Source: Manihot esculenta
Lineage: Eukaryota; Streptophyta; Magnoliopsida; Malpighiales; Euphorbiaceae
DNA length: 64,000 nt
Reading direction: 5' to 3'
Assembly: GCF_001659605.2 (NCBI RefSeq)
Contig: NC_035165.2
Location: 14,494,419 to 14,558,418 of the forward strand
This document shows, one piece after another, positions 11,122 to 22,700 of this stretch (positions within the stretch are counted from its first letter, which is position 1; each line of letters opens with the position of its first letter). Both the position numbers and the translations under genes were made by a program. The notes under the pieces are model-generated. The model had not been told where the DNA came from. It searched no databases and saw only the letters and a program-made list of their open reading frames with translations.

Positions 11122-11659
11122 TTACCTTAATTATATTATAGTTATAGTTAAACAAAAATTTATGTTTATATAAAATATCATTAGTTTTTTTATTTATTTT
11201 TCTTTATTCATGATTAAATATAATCCTTTCATTTGGCATGCTTTATTTTAAAATTATTTAAACTTTTAACTTATTTTAAAATGAAAATTTTTTAATTTAA
11301 AAATAATTAATTTTTTTATTTTAAATAAAAAATTATTAAAAAATTAATTAAATTAAATTATTATAAATTCTTGATTTCAAATGGTGCGGACAATTTCAAT
11401 ATAACTTTTAATCATATTGAGAAGAAGGCCCACGATATTATAGTAAATAATGCTACTCAATCTAATTTGAAACGGTGAATTATTAATGGTTTTCGATTAT
11501 AAATTTGATTGAGTTGGTTCTAAATTTAATTCTAATTTTAAATTGAATAGCAAACATTTTTTTTAAAAAATACTGATCAGTTTTATCAAATGATATGGCT
11601 AAAAATAGAGTTGAATTGTGATTGGTCAATTTGCAGAAGAGAAGATGTGAGGTAGTTGA
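11122..11659. other. AT-rich spacer between LINE and solo LTR
   Basis: Low-complexity A/T sequence without an open frame of note. It ends with the left target duplication GTTGA (11655-11659) of the next element. I see no gene here. Confidence 0.7.
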
Positions 11660-12265
11660 TGTAACGACCCGAAAATCGGACCGCTACTGGCGTTAGGATC
11701 CAGGTCGGTTTAAGGCCGCTGAAACCCGTAGCAAGCCTGACATAAAACCTATAAACCTGTTTAATCCCATACATGATCAAGAATATACATAAAAATTAAA
11801 ACTTTTCTTTCATACATTCTCTCATACACCAAACTCAACCTGTGCATGCACTGAACATAACTATAAACAATGACCCCTCTTTGGGATCTCATCAATGCCC
11901 CAATGGGTGACATAACATGCATTGAGTTGGTTTACATCTACATCATAAAACATCTGAGATCATGTATTAAAAGGGATAACAATACTCTATGGTCAAGCAC
12001 ACCTCTAACATCCATGAACATTTTTAAATTACATCTCAACATTTTTCATGTCCACACTATCTATTACATAACCAAGACTTCATTACTCTTGCTGACCTCC
12101 TGGTCTACCCTGTACCTGCAAGCCTGGGGGTTAAGGGAGAGGGGTGAGCTATAAAGCCCAGTGAGCAGAATAATAAAACATTTAAAACATATGGTAACAT
12201 GGAATGCATCACATCACAATCATATCACATCAAGGATGAAGTTGTCACCAATAGTCCTCTACATG

Positions 12266-12470
12266 GTCCAACTGTGCCAGGGGCGTAGAATGGGCCTCAC
12301 TGGTCTTTCTCTTACATAACATAGCATAACATAACAGTCCAACTGTGCCAGGGGCGTAGAATGGGCCTCACTGGTCTTTCTCTTACATGGTGCCAGGGGC
12401 GTAGAATGGGCCTCACTGGTCTTTCTCTTACATGGTGCCAGGGGCGTAGAATGGGCCTCACTGGTCTTCC
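12266..12470 (-). repeat. Minisatellite in solo LTR 1, 4 units
   Basis: Four copies of a unit with the core GTGCCAGGGGCGTAGAATGG, about 44-70 bp apart. It occupies the same LTR position as the unrelated-looking three-unit array in the left LTR. Confidence 0.88.
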
Positions 12471-13627
12471 GTACCGTATCATCATCATCATAACATACGA
12501 GGACTAAAGGATCATTCAACATTCATCCGCATCATCAACATATTATGCAATGCAACATGTTCGTGAGTTCTAATGCAAACATCCTATTATATCTCATGGC
12601 ATTCATGATGCGTGGATCATGCTAAAACTGATTTATTTATTTTAAAGCATAAGAGTTATTCCACTCACCTCTGGCTAGCTCTGACAGACACGGAAACAGC
12701 TGAACTCACTGCTGAGGTCCTCGGTTCCTCGGGTCCAAACCTACACAGGTGGACTCAAATGAGGGACCAAACATACATGAGCATGACTCTAAAATACTCC
12801 CCAAAAATCCCCTAAAAACACCTCAAAACATTCATGGAATACATGCAAAGGAAGGCTAAACAGGGCACTTTTGGCGGCCGAAAGTCCCTCCAGAGTCGAA
12901 AGTCAGGCAGGTTCGGCGGCAACTTCGGCGGCCGAAACTCCCAGACAGAGACGAAACTCATGCATGTTCAGCGGCACTTTCGGCGGCCGAAACTGCCCTC
13001 CAGAGACGAAAGTCCTCTTTCGGGGGCAGGCTTCGGCAGCCAAAGGCTGCTTCCACAAGCTGGTTTGGCGGCCGAAAGTTCCTTCGGCGGCCGAACCTGA
13101 GTTTCTCCAAAGTGGCAGAAACTCAGCTCCAACATGCACAAACGCCTCCCAAACCTTTCAAACATGCATAAACCTATTCTATAACATTCCCAAACATACA
13201 CAATCAAGCATACAAGCTCCTAGGGGCTTCAAACTATCCTAAACCCCATCTACAACACATCAAACATACCCACATTGCTAAAAAACACACATTAAACCCA
13301 TAAACTCAAAACAACCTAAACATGCATTTCTACTTCATGAAACAACTTATAACTTGTTTAAAACATAAAGTGAGCTCAAGATCGGCCCTTACCTCTTGAA
13401 GATCGAGAGGAAAACGACCCTAGCTCGGAGATGGGAGAGATTTGAGTTTCTTGAACCTCAAAACTCCAAAACTTGCTTTATACTTGAAAATCTTCAAAAC
13501 AAAGTGAAAACTAGTGAAAATCGTGAAAGATTTGAAGGAAGAAACTCAAGATCGGTGAGGGACGACAGAGAGCTCACCTTGGCTGAAAGTGGAGAGAAAA
13601 ACTCGCCCGTTTTCGGCTAAGGGACCC

Positions 13628-13634
13628 CTTTATA
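13628..13634 (-). promoter_or_regulatory. TATA box of solo LTR 1
   Basis: TATAAAG on the minus strand, at the position matching 5083-5090 in the left LTR. Any transcript would run leftward, away from the hAT relic. Confidence 0.6.
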
Positions 13635-13996
13635 GGTGGCTGGCCAGGCCACATTCGGGAGCCGAACGTGCCTCCGCATGCATGCCATGTTCGGCGGCCG
13701 AACTTGAGGTTCGACGGCCGAACCTGGACTTCCTTCACTTATGCCTTCGGGGGCCTAAAGCACTCCCGAGGCGCATGCATGTTCGGCGGCCGAACTTGGG
13801 ATTCGGCGGCCGAACCTGGGTCTTCCTCCAAGGCTATTTTCATGCAAAAACTCATTTCCTTTTTACTTAAAACCATGAAATACATTGAAACATTTTATGA
13901 AAACATATTTCTACCCTACTAGAGGCTTCCGACATCCGAGATTCCACCGGACGGTAGGAATTCCGATACCGGAGTCTAGCCGGGTATTACAGTTGA

Positions 13997-14549
13997 CAAC
14001 CACTCCGACACTTTCATCAGTAAATTGAAAGAATATGTGAATATAATGAATTGTTTTGAGTTCAGAATGAATACTTTGATCTCTATGCACATTTGTTTTT
14101 ATACCGTAAAAAGAAGAAGTTGGTTATTGAATCTTTGAAAATCCAACTGATATCGGCTAATTGATAGGAGATTTCATATTTGTAGGTGCAGTGGAGATCT
14201 ACTAAATTACATTTACTAACGGTAACTTTCTATAAATGCTCGACCTACTTGGGAAAGAGCGAATCTTGGTAAAAAATCGAGTATTACGATGTTCAAGTCT
14301 TTCTTTTTATGGGTGGCACCGCATATCAGCTTATCAAACTATTTTCATGTGGTTTTATCTTATGGTGACAACTCATAACTTATTTTGAGTGATTATTATA
14401 TCGTATTGAGTTTAAACTTTATTAAACTATAGTAATTTTATTGTAATAATTATATTTTATTTTATTTAACCAAGTTTTATCATTAAAAATAATTTATTCA
14501 TTGATAAAAAAAGTCTTAAGTCTAGTAAAAAAAAGATCCAATGGAGATC
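13997..14549. other. Spacer between the two solo LTRs
   Basis: Unique-looking sequence of moderate AT content with no credible frame. I cannot assign it to a gene or a repeat family. Confidence 0.5.
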
Positions 14550-15324
14550 CATATTGTAACGACCCGGAAACCGGACCGCTACCGGCGCTAGGATCCAGAT
14601 CGGCTTAAGGCCGCCGGGACCTGTAGCAAGCCTAACATACATCCTGTACAGCTGGTATAATCCCATACATGATCAAACATAAACATAAAAACTTAAACAT
14701 CTGATGCAAATATCGAGCTTGACCTGTATGCTGCATAACTGGAAACATAAAAGAACCCCATACTAGAGCCCTCAAAAAATGCTCTAGCTGGGTCAACATA
14801 ACATACATCAAGCTTGGGTCACATCCGATGAACCAAAACCTAACATGTGCATGCATCAAGCCATAAGTATAGGACCTCCACTAGGGTCCCCATCAAATAC
14901 TTTAGCGTGGTAAACATCACATGCCACAAGTTTGGTTCACACACAACTCAACATTAAAACATTTCATATATCATGTACTAAAAAGGGACTAACCAAGCCT
15001 TAGGGCCAAGCACAATACTAATCCATAAACATAACTCTGTTTTACGTTACATTTCATTACATTATCTTGCAATACATTATATCAATTTACATTACATGTC
15101 CATACTAAAACACTAATCTATTACATAAGCATAACATTACCCTTGACGTCTTCCTGGACTACCTCTGACCTGCAAACCTGGGGTTAGGGGAGAGGGGTGA
15201 GCTAAAAAGCCCAGTGAGTAGAAACAATAAAAACAGTTCATTAATTACATGCTTTCATGAAATGCGTCACAGCACAAACAATTCACATCACGGATTGGAC
15301 ATGACCTCAAAACTCCCTCTGTCG

Positions 15325-15486
15325 GTGCCCGGTCCACAGAGAGCTCACACAGGACTTTCAACACATAGCATGGTGCCCGACCCTAAAAGGGCTCACACAG
15401 GACTTATCCATCAAATGCCCGGCTCTCAAAAGACTCACACAGGACTTTCAGTGCCCGGCCCCCGAAGGAGCTCACACAGGACTTTC
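15325..15486 (-). repeat. Minisatellite in solo LTR 2, 4 units
   Basis: Four imperfect copies of a unit of about 35-45 bp (TGCCCGG ... CTCACACAGGACTT). Equivalent in position to the arrays in the other LTR copies, but the unit sequence differs. Confidence 0.85.
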
Positions 15487-16592
15487 AATCATGACAGATC
15501 TATGTGCTATTGAAGTCGCCTTGGTCCATCCACATCAACAACAAATAATGCAATGCATCATATTCGTGACACTAGTGCAATCAACCTATTACATATAATC
15601 ATGATGCATGAACATGCTTTAGGCATCTGATTTAATTTAAAAACATAAGGTTCAGTTCTACTCACCTCTGGCAGACGCTGGACTGACTCTGCAACAGCTA
15701 ACACTGCTGGCCTCCTCAGTCCCTCGGGTCCGATCCTACACAGGTGGACTCGAATGAGGTGCCAAACACACTCTAACCAACTCAAAAACAACTCCCCAAA
15801 AACCCCCCTCAAACATCCTCAAAACATGCATAGAAGACAACCATGAAAGGGCTGGACAGGGCACTTTCAGCGGCCGAAGGTCCCTTCCAGAGCCGAAAGC
15901 CATGCAGGTTTAGGGGCACTTTCGGCGGCCGAAAGTCCCTTTCAGAGCCGAAAGTCTGGCACCTTCGGCGGCAGGTTCGGCGGCCGAAGCCTCTCACAGA
16001 TTCGAAAGTCCTGGCCTTCGGGGGCACGTTAGGCGGCCAAAGCTGCCTTCCATGCAGGTTTCGGCGGCCGAACCTGGTCCCCTCTGAACAGCAGGTCCGA
16101 ATCTGTCACAAGCTAAACCAACCTCCAAACCACCCAAAACCTCACATGCTCTCACCCAAACATGCAAACACTCTCCCACATGCATATAGGGGCATAAACC
16201 AACTTAAACCCCCATCAAAACATCACATAAACATACATTGGGCATAAAACCCACATAAACCTTAACATGCATATCTACCCATACTCAACCATCAAAATAT
16301 CTTTAAACTTACTTAAAACTTCATTAAAACGTAAAGGAAGCAAAGATCTACACTTACCTCTTGAAGATCGAGGGTTGGTGCGATCCCTAACTTGGAGATG
16401 TGGCGAAAACAAGCTCCTTAGATCTCCAAGCTCCAAAACTTCGATCTAAACTTTAAAACTCTTCAAAACAACCATGAAACTCATAAAAACATGAAGGAGT
16501 TGAAGAAAAAGCATGAAAACGACCAAAGGAGGACATGAACACACCTGAGCTCGAGAATGGGGAGAAAACTCGCCCATTTTCGGTCTGAGGGC

Positions 16593-16600
16593 CTTTTATA
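16593..16600 (-). promoter_or_regulatory. TATA box of solo LTR 2
   Basis: TATAAAAG on the minus strand at the conserved position next to the U3 palindrome cluster. Confidence 0.6.
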
Positions 16601-17141
16601 GGTGGCCGGTCAACGACCTTCGGCGGCCTAAGCTGCTTCCGCAGCTTCACCACCTTCGGCAGCCGAACGAGCCTCCTAAACTATCCAATGTTCGGCGGCC
16701 GAACCTGGTTTCTGCCCTTAAGACTTTCGGAGGCCTAAAGCACTCCCGAAATAGCCTTATATTCGGCGGCCGAACTTAAGGTTCGGCGGCCGAACCTGGG
16801 TCCTTCCTCCTTGGCCTATTCTTTTCAAAACTCAATTCCTTTTTCATTTAAAACTATAAAAATCATGTAAAAATATTTTAGAAACACATTTTACCCCTCT
16901 AGAAGACTCTGGCATCATCAAAATTTCAGATTCCAACGGAGATTCCGCCGGAAGGTAGGGATTTCGATGCCGGAATCTAGTCGGGTATTACACATATATT
17001 TGCATCAACTCATGATATAAATAAAAAAAAAAGTCTTACGACTATTTTACCCCAAAGCAAAATCAAAGAGCTAAAGCCTAAAAAAGAGTCTTCAATTTGA
17101 GAGAAGGATTCATTCATCTGAAGGAAAACCGAGAATGTAAT

Positions 17142-17330
17142 TAGAGGTGAACATTCGGTCAATTTGATTTAAAATCGAACTGAATTAAAATAATTAAAAA
17201 ATTAAATTAAAGATATTTTTTAAAATCAAACCAAACTGAATAAGAGAAAAAATCAAATTGAACCGAAGCGATTTGATTCGATTCGATTTGGTCGATTTAA
17301 TCAGTTGGATTGAATTTTAGTTTTTTATTT
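17142..17330. repeat. hAT-type terminal sequence
   Basis: TAGAGGTGAACATTCGGTC followed by repeated TTGATTCGATTCGATTTGG-like text resembles the terminal and subterminal sequence of many plant hAT elements (TAGGGGTG..CATTCGG type). It may be one end of the element whose transposase remains lie at 18226-18730. I did not find a matching opposite end or an 8-bp duplication. Confidence 0.4.
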
Positions 17331-18219
17331 TTTTCATTGTATTTGTAATATTCTAAAATTTAATTGAAATGCTTTAACCTTAAATTAATAATAAATTAAT
17401 AATAACAATCATTAAACAATATAAAAAGGAAATAACAGTATAAAAATTAAAATTTAACTTCACTATTACTATAATAATCCACTCTACTTTTTACACCTTA
17501 TGCATAATATATAATATAGATCCAATACAAATATAAAGAAAATTACATGATTTAAAAATTCAAAATTACATGATCCGAACTAGCGTAAAATTAAATAACA
17601 AAAAAATCATCCTCATTTTTGTCATCAAGTCTCCAATCGGTAAATGTGATTATATAAATTCTTCAAAATTAAATTGATATTTGACTTGCAAACATAAAAT
17701 GTATTAGAATAGCTACAAAAATTTATCAAAATCAATTTAATAATAACAAAAAAAAAAAGATTTACTTTCCATTTTATATCAACCACCCACATTGACGGTA
17801 TTTTGACTATTTTCATTAGTACTGCTACTTATCTTACAATTTATAAATACTGAAAAATAAGAGAAAAATAACTCAATGTTTATCAAGCATGAAACATATA
17901 ATTCAATGATAATGTAATAAATTAAATAAGAGTTTTGCATCTATACCTTCTTCAAGTCTTTTCATATATGCTATTTGTTCTTCAATGAAACATATAAGTC
18001 AATAATAATGTAACAAATTAAATAAGAGTTTTTGCATACATTTCTCAAATCTTTCCATTTCTGCTATTTGTTATTCAATAGACTTACGACAATAAGATTT
18101 TTGAATTGAATATTGTGCACATATTAAAGTTTCAACAACTTTAAAAGTAAAAGAACTAAAAGAGTAAAGTATTTTATCCCTAGTGTTAAAAGTCGATTAT
18201 GATGCAACAATAAAGATAG
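17331..18219. other. AT-rich stretch within the hAT relic region
   Basis: AT-rich sequence with two similar short segments (around 17930-17970 and 17995-18030, both with AATAAGAGTTTT). No coding potential seen. It could be the degraded 3' part of the hAT element. Confidence 0.45.
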
Positions 18220-18225
18220 GAACTG

Positions 18226-18730
18226 CTAAATTATCTTAGCAATATGGAAAGTGATAAAAAATCTATTAGAATTAAGTTTCCACCAAGGTAATATATCAAA
18301 TTCATTATTCTCATCCACCCCTTGAATACTCTCATTAAGATAGTAATTGAAATCTAACTTATTTTTAACTTCTCCAATCTCAATTTTATGTTTCAAAACT
18401 TGATTATCGAAATTCATCATTCATCTCTTTTTTTATCATTCTTCATCCAAGTGTTCAATTTCAATTGAATGTGCATGCCCATCATGTATGTTTGCATTTT
18501 CATTAGCAAATATTCTCTTATATTTATCAAATAACTCATATGCAACTGATTTAATTTTATGGGTCAAATTTAAACATTTTTCACTCCCATACATAGTAGA
18601 GAGTGCAAAACCTATAAATTTCATCTTATATCTAGGTCTATCACGATCGCAATATAAATAAGTTTATTCATTTTATCAAGATCCCCTAATATTTATCAAA
18701 CTTCACTTTTATTTTCTCACCCATATTTGT
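18226..18730 (-). pseudogene. hAT transposase C-terminal relic
   Basis: Reading leftward: MGEKIKVKFDKYW-like (about 18690-18725), KMNKLIYIAIVID (about 18640-18680), then MKFIGFALSTMYGSEK (18577-18624), and finally a dimerisation-type segment ending in LPWWKLNSNRF (about 18255-18285). These match, in order, the conserved blocks of plant hAT transposases: the RNase-H-like core end and the C-terminal dimerisation domain. The blocks are separated by stops and frameshifts, and the N-terminal BED finger and most catalytic residues are missing. Not functional. Confidence 0.75.
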
Positions 18731-18790
18731 CAAAATTAGGTAATCACTAATTTATTATTTTTAATAATAAAATATTATTTTAATAAGAAA

Positions 18791-18982
18791 ATATTTTTTA
18801 TAATAAAATTTTACTTTTATAATTTTAAAAAATTATTTACTATTTTCATATATATATTTTTAATTTTTATATTAATTAAAATATTAATATTTTTTATAAT
18901 AAAATTTTACTTTTATAATTTTAAAAAATTATTTACTATTTTCATATATATATTTTTAATTTTTATATTAATTAAAATATTA
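18791..18982. repeat. Two tandem copies of a 96-bp AT-rich unit
   Basis: The sequence from 18791 is repeated from 18887 with a period of 96 bp and looks nearly identical. It lies within an AT-rich stretch (18740-19390) that has no coding potential. Confidence 0.8.
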
Positions 18983-19587
18983 TTTTTTTAATATTTTAAA
19001 TAAAAAAAATTATTATTAAAAAAATATTACTCTCATTTTATAATTTTTATCCATCTTTTTTTTAATTGTCTCAAAATTATAATCTACTTTTTTTAACTAT
19101 AATAACATATAAATTAACTATTATAATTCTATTTAATTTCATCTTATTTTTAAAATATTTTTTAGTATTTAATAAATTTTAATAAATTAAAATGAATATA
19201 ATTAAAAAAAGTAATAAAAAAATTATATTTTTTAATATATAATAAAAATTATAAAACGAAAGAAATATAGTAAGTAAAAATTTATTTAATTTTTAATAAA
19301 AATATATGAATTTAATTAATAAAAAAATAAATTAACCTTATTTACTACTTAAATAAAAATATCTAATTAGCTTTATTTCCATATTTTTTTTAACTACGTC
19401 ATAAATGGATTGACCGATTCATTACCCGAATCCTTTAATGCTAACATCTAAACCAATTTAATCACGTGTCGGGTCGTGTAAACGGGTCTTGTTGAAGATG
19501 CCCGTCTCTAAATAATAATTCCGCCCTCCCAAACAGGCACCCTTAGGTAGCGTGTTTTCTCATATTTACCCTCCTAACTAAGCAAAA

Positions 19588-19742
19588 ATGACATTGTTCC
19601 CGTCGCCTCTCCTCCCTCTGTACTCGTTGGCCACGAGGAGCCGTTGACGACCTTCTTCCTCTAAACTCCGGCTACTAACACAAACTCACCGATCGCATTC
19701 GGGAGGATTACGTTTATGTTTGGCTTACGGGAAAATAGATAG
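19588..19742 (+). promoter_or_regulatory. Leader of the AMSH gene with two possible uORFs
   Basis: The stretch before the start codon is much richer in G+C than the spacer and contains a pyrimidine patch (about 19604-19622). Two short frames precede the main ATG: 19588-19647 (19 codons) and 19716-19742 (8 codons). If transcription starts upstream of them they could lower translation of the main frame. The transcription start is not determined; no clear TATA box is seen. Confidence 0.35.
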
Positions 19743-19784
19743 AAAAGGAAAGAAAGGACGGTACAATTTCACGGAGAAGAGAGA

Positions 19785-22700
19785 ATGAGGTCATCTTCTA
19801 CTTCCGGCACCATAAATATTGCTGCGAGTGCTCAAAAACTCGATGTTGATAATCGGATTTCTCTTCGATACTACTACCGGATCGCTGATAATATTCTCAA
19901 ACAGGTCCATTTCTCATCTATCTATCCATTGCTTGGTTTATGAGTTCTCAATTTTCGGTCAGGGGTTCTAGGCGTGTATATAAATGATGGCCTTTCTGTT
20001 AGGATACTTTTATCATAGTGTTGATCCTAGTATAAATAGTCTTAAACTGTTTATATGCTTAGTAGTTTTGCCACATTTGTCTCTTGCTTCTTTGAGAATG
20101 GATAATTTAGGTTTAGTAGTTCAAGCTATTGATAAAATGAGAAATGATAGTTAATAATTTCATTATATCGATCACTGTTGCAGTTGTTACATTGAGATTG
20201 ATATTCACTGAGTAGTTTAGATCTCTAATGCCTGATATAGCAATTTGTTTTATTCTTCTAGCTAGTTTGATAGTAAGACGAGGGCATGCAGCCGCCAAAT
20301 GCCTAATCCAATACAATTGCTTTAAGATTTTTGAAGTTGCGTGATGTGACATAACATGGCCCTGAAAACGATGTATAAAGAATTTATATGCCTTCAATTA
20401 AAATTAAAATTAAAATTGAGGAAATAGCACTTTGTAATTTGACAAACAATGAAAACATTTAATCCTACAAGGCCAAGACTCTCAAGTGCCTACTTGGGGT
20501 GTTGCTTCACTACATGTAGTGTTTACTTTTAATCCATTCCTTCAGGATCTTGGAATGTTCTTAAGTTGCAAGTTGAATTTAGTTATGCGTTTGTCGGAAA
20601 CTGAAGCCACCGTCATGTAGGAGCATCAATTGTGATAATCATGACCTTTGTAAAATGCTGACCTATCAGGCTTCTTCATGTACTGATTTTGTTCGCATTT
20701 TAAAGACTTGATTAAATAGCTTTGATGAGTGTCTATTGTTACTGGTGTTGATAGGTGCTTGTGGTGGAAAATGTCAGATTTAATTGCTTAGGATGAAATT
20801 ATATACCAATGAATTGAGATCTTCACTAGTTTCATTTTTGGTGTTGAGGAAGTTGGTTTAAGGAGATTACAACTTGACATGCAGGAAAAATGGTTTCGAT
20901 GGATATGCTTCTCATGGAGGTTGATTCTTTTTTTTTTTCCCAGTTTAAGACTTTGACATTTTGTTTTTATTTAGTGGAGTTTTTATATTAGTCTTCTGTC
21001 TATATAACATTATTTTGGGAGTTAGAATTGCTTGAGTTTTCTTTTATCTCATAAAAGCAGAGCCATCTCTAAATAACATTTTATGATATAGTGTTTTGGA
21101 ATAACGACTAAACTCCCCTCTGTTTGAAATGATATGATGTGCCTTATGGAGGCTTAAGGAACATTGAATAAATACAATTGTTAGAAGCACTCCCTGATGT
21201 GCCTTGTGAGGGAAAATTGGTTCGTGGAAAGATCTCTACCAAATTAAATAGTAGTGAATTTTGGCCAACTATAGGTTTAAAGTTTCTTTTATGTTCAAGT
21301 AAAATTAAAGTGAAAGAAAGGTAGAAGAAAGATGTGTAGGAACTGAAATTCTTTGATAAGATGAATCACTACAAAGAAGATCAAGCTCCAAGGGTGCAGC
21401 CACGTACACCCAGCAACGGGAAGGTGATGAATCACAAAATACTTCGCCGTAAGACAAGGTTGATGATGAGAATTCGCCAGCACTTTATTATTGCTAAAAT
21501 ATGAATTGAAATTACAAGATACTAGTTGGCTTATTTATAGGCATTGCTTCTCTACTGAAATAGAAGTAAACAAGAATATTAATGAAGAAAATTTAGGCTA
21601 ATGCAATTTTGGGATTTATCTAATCTAATTAGAAAGAGAAAAGACATAATCTTGTAGTAAATTGTGTTAGCCAAAATCTGCCATGATTGGCTGAAGAAAT
21701 TCTAGCCAGAGTTGACTTTTCAAACCAAGCAACATAAGGAGCACAAGCAAGGTCATCCCCTTCTCCCTTTAGCCTTAGGTTTAACTTTTCAAACACGCCC
21801 CAAAGGGTCCTATACTCCCCCATGTCTTGGACCAACCCTAGCTGCCACCTTTTGCCACCAAGAATCCTAGCTGCCACTTGCAAGAGCCACCCCAACCACA
21901 TGTTCTAATTTGGTACGTGAGTATGGTGGTGAGCATGCTCATTGTCCTAGTGATAGGTCCCAGTCCCACATAGGCCATATCATTCTTATCAACATGATGT
22001 GGTGCATCTCATATGTCATTTCATTATGATTACCATGATGTGGCACATCTTGATTAGGCGTTGATATGTAACATAAGGTGTATTAGCTGATCCATATTTT
22101 ATGATTCAGTGCCTTTCATGTGATTTTCCTTGGCTCTTATATTATTATTGCTATAACCTTGCTAGATTCTTAGTGCCAGTTATTCATCTAGCGTCTCCAT
22201 TGAAATTGAGATGCATCTAATATTTTTTGCAAACACAACAATCTTTCTTCTTCTACAAATTGTACTTGACTGTCTTGCTTCTTTTCAGTTTTTGTATAAT
22301 ATTGTGTCATGAATTGCTGTTCCAATTTGCAATGTCATTTTATGATCTGAAATCATTTCTTTTGACTTTTAATGTGCTTGTTACAATGCAGGCTGACATC
22401 TTTCGAGAAGAGAAGAATATCATAGATCTGTATATTATGCTGTTGAGGTTTTCTAGGTGAGAATAGAAGCTCTGGATTTTAATTAAAATTTGAGGAGGGG
22501 TTGGATGTTTCACTTTGATGTAAAATGAGATTTCTTGCTTCAGTTTGTTTCCATGAAAAACAGTGACCAATGATTAATGTTTTACTTTTACTATTTTCGT
22601 TTTAGCTTGGTATCAGAGACAATACCACGTCATCGAGATTATGGGTCATCCTTACAAAGTAAAAAAATTCATTTGAAAAAGGTAAATTATCTTCTTCTTC

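Larger units (their letters stand above)
11660..13991 (-). mobile_element. Solo LTR 1 of the gypsy family
   Basis: Reverse complement of the LTR at 4758-7029. On the + strand it starts TGTAACGACCCG and ends CGGGTATTACA. It is flanked by the perfect 5-bp duplication GTTGA at 11655-11659 and 13992-13996, so this is a complete solo LTR left after recombination between the two LTRs of one insertion. It contains the four-unit minisatellite (12266-12470), palindrome clusters (12865-13105; 13690-13815) and a TATA box (13628-13634). Apparent frames rich in Ala/Glu/Arg inside it are artefacts of the GC-rich palindromes. Confidence 0.95.
14555..16992 (-). mobile_element. Solo LTR 2 of the gypsy family
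   Basis: Same family and strand as solo LTR 1. The + strand starts TGTAACGACCCGG and ends CGGGTATTACA. Perfect 5-bp target duplication CATAT at 14550-14554 and 16993-16997. It has its own minisatellite variant (15325-15486), palindrome clusters (about 15858-16095; 16615-16800) and TATA box (16593-16600). The distinct target duplication shows an insertion independent of solo LTR 1. Confidence 0.95.

Noticed and set aside
12259..12522. Minus-strand frame with a KTSEAHSTPLAPCKR repeat
   Set aside because: It is a translation of the solo LTR minisatellite and has no counterpart in the other LTR copies.
19380..19515. Candidate second end of the hAT relic (GATGCCCGTCTCTA)
   Set aside because: The proposed 8-bp duplication does not match (about half the positions), and the inverted end is weak.
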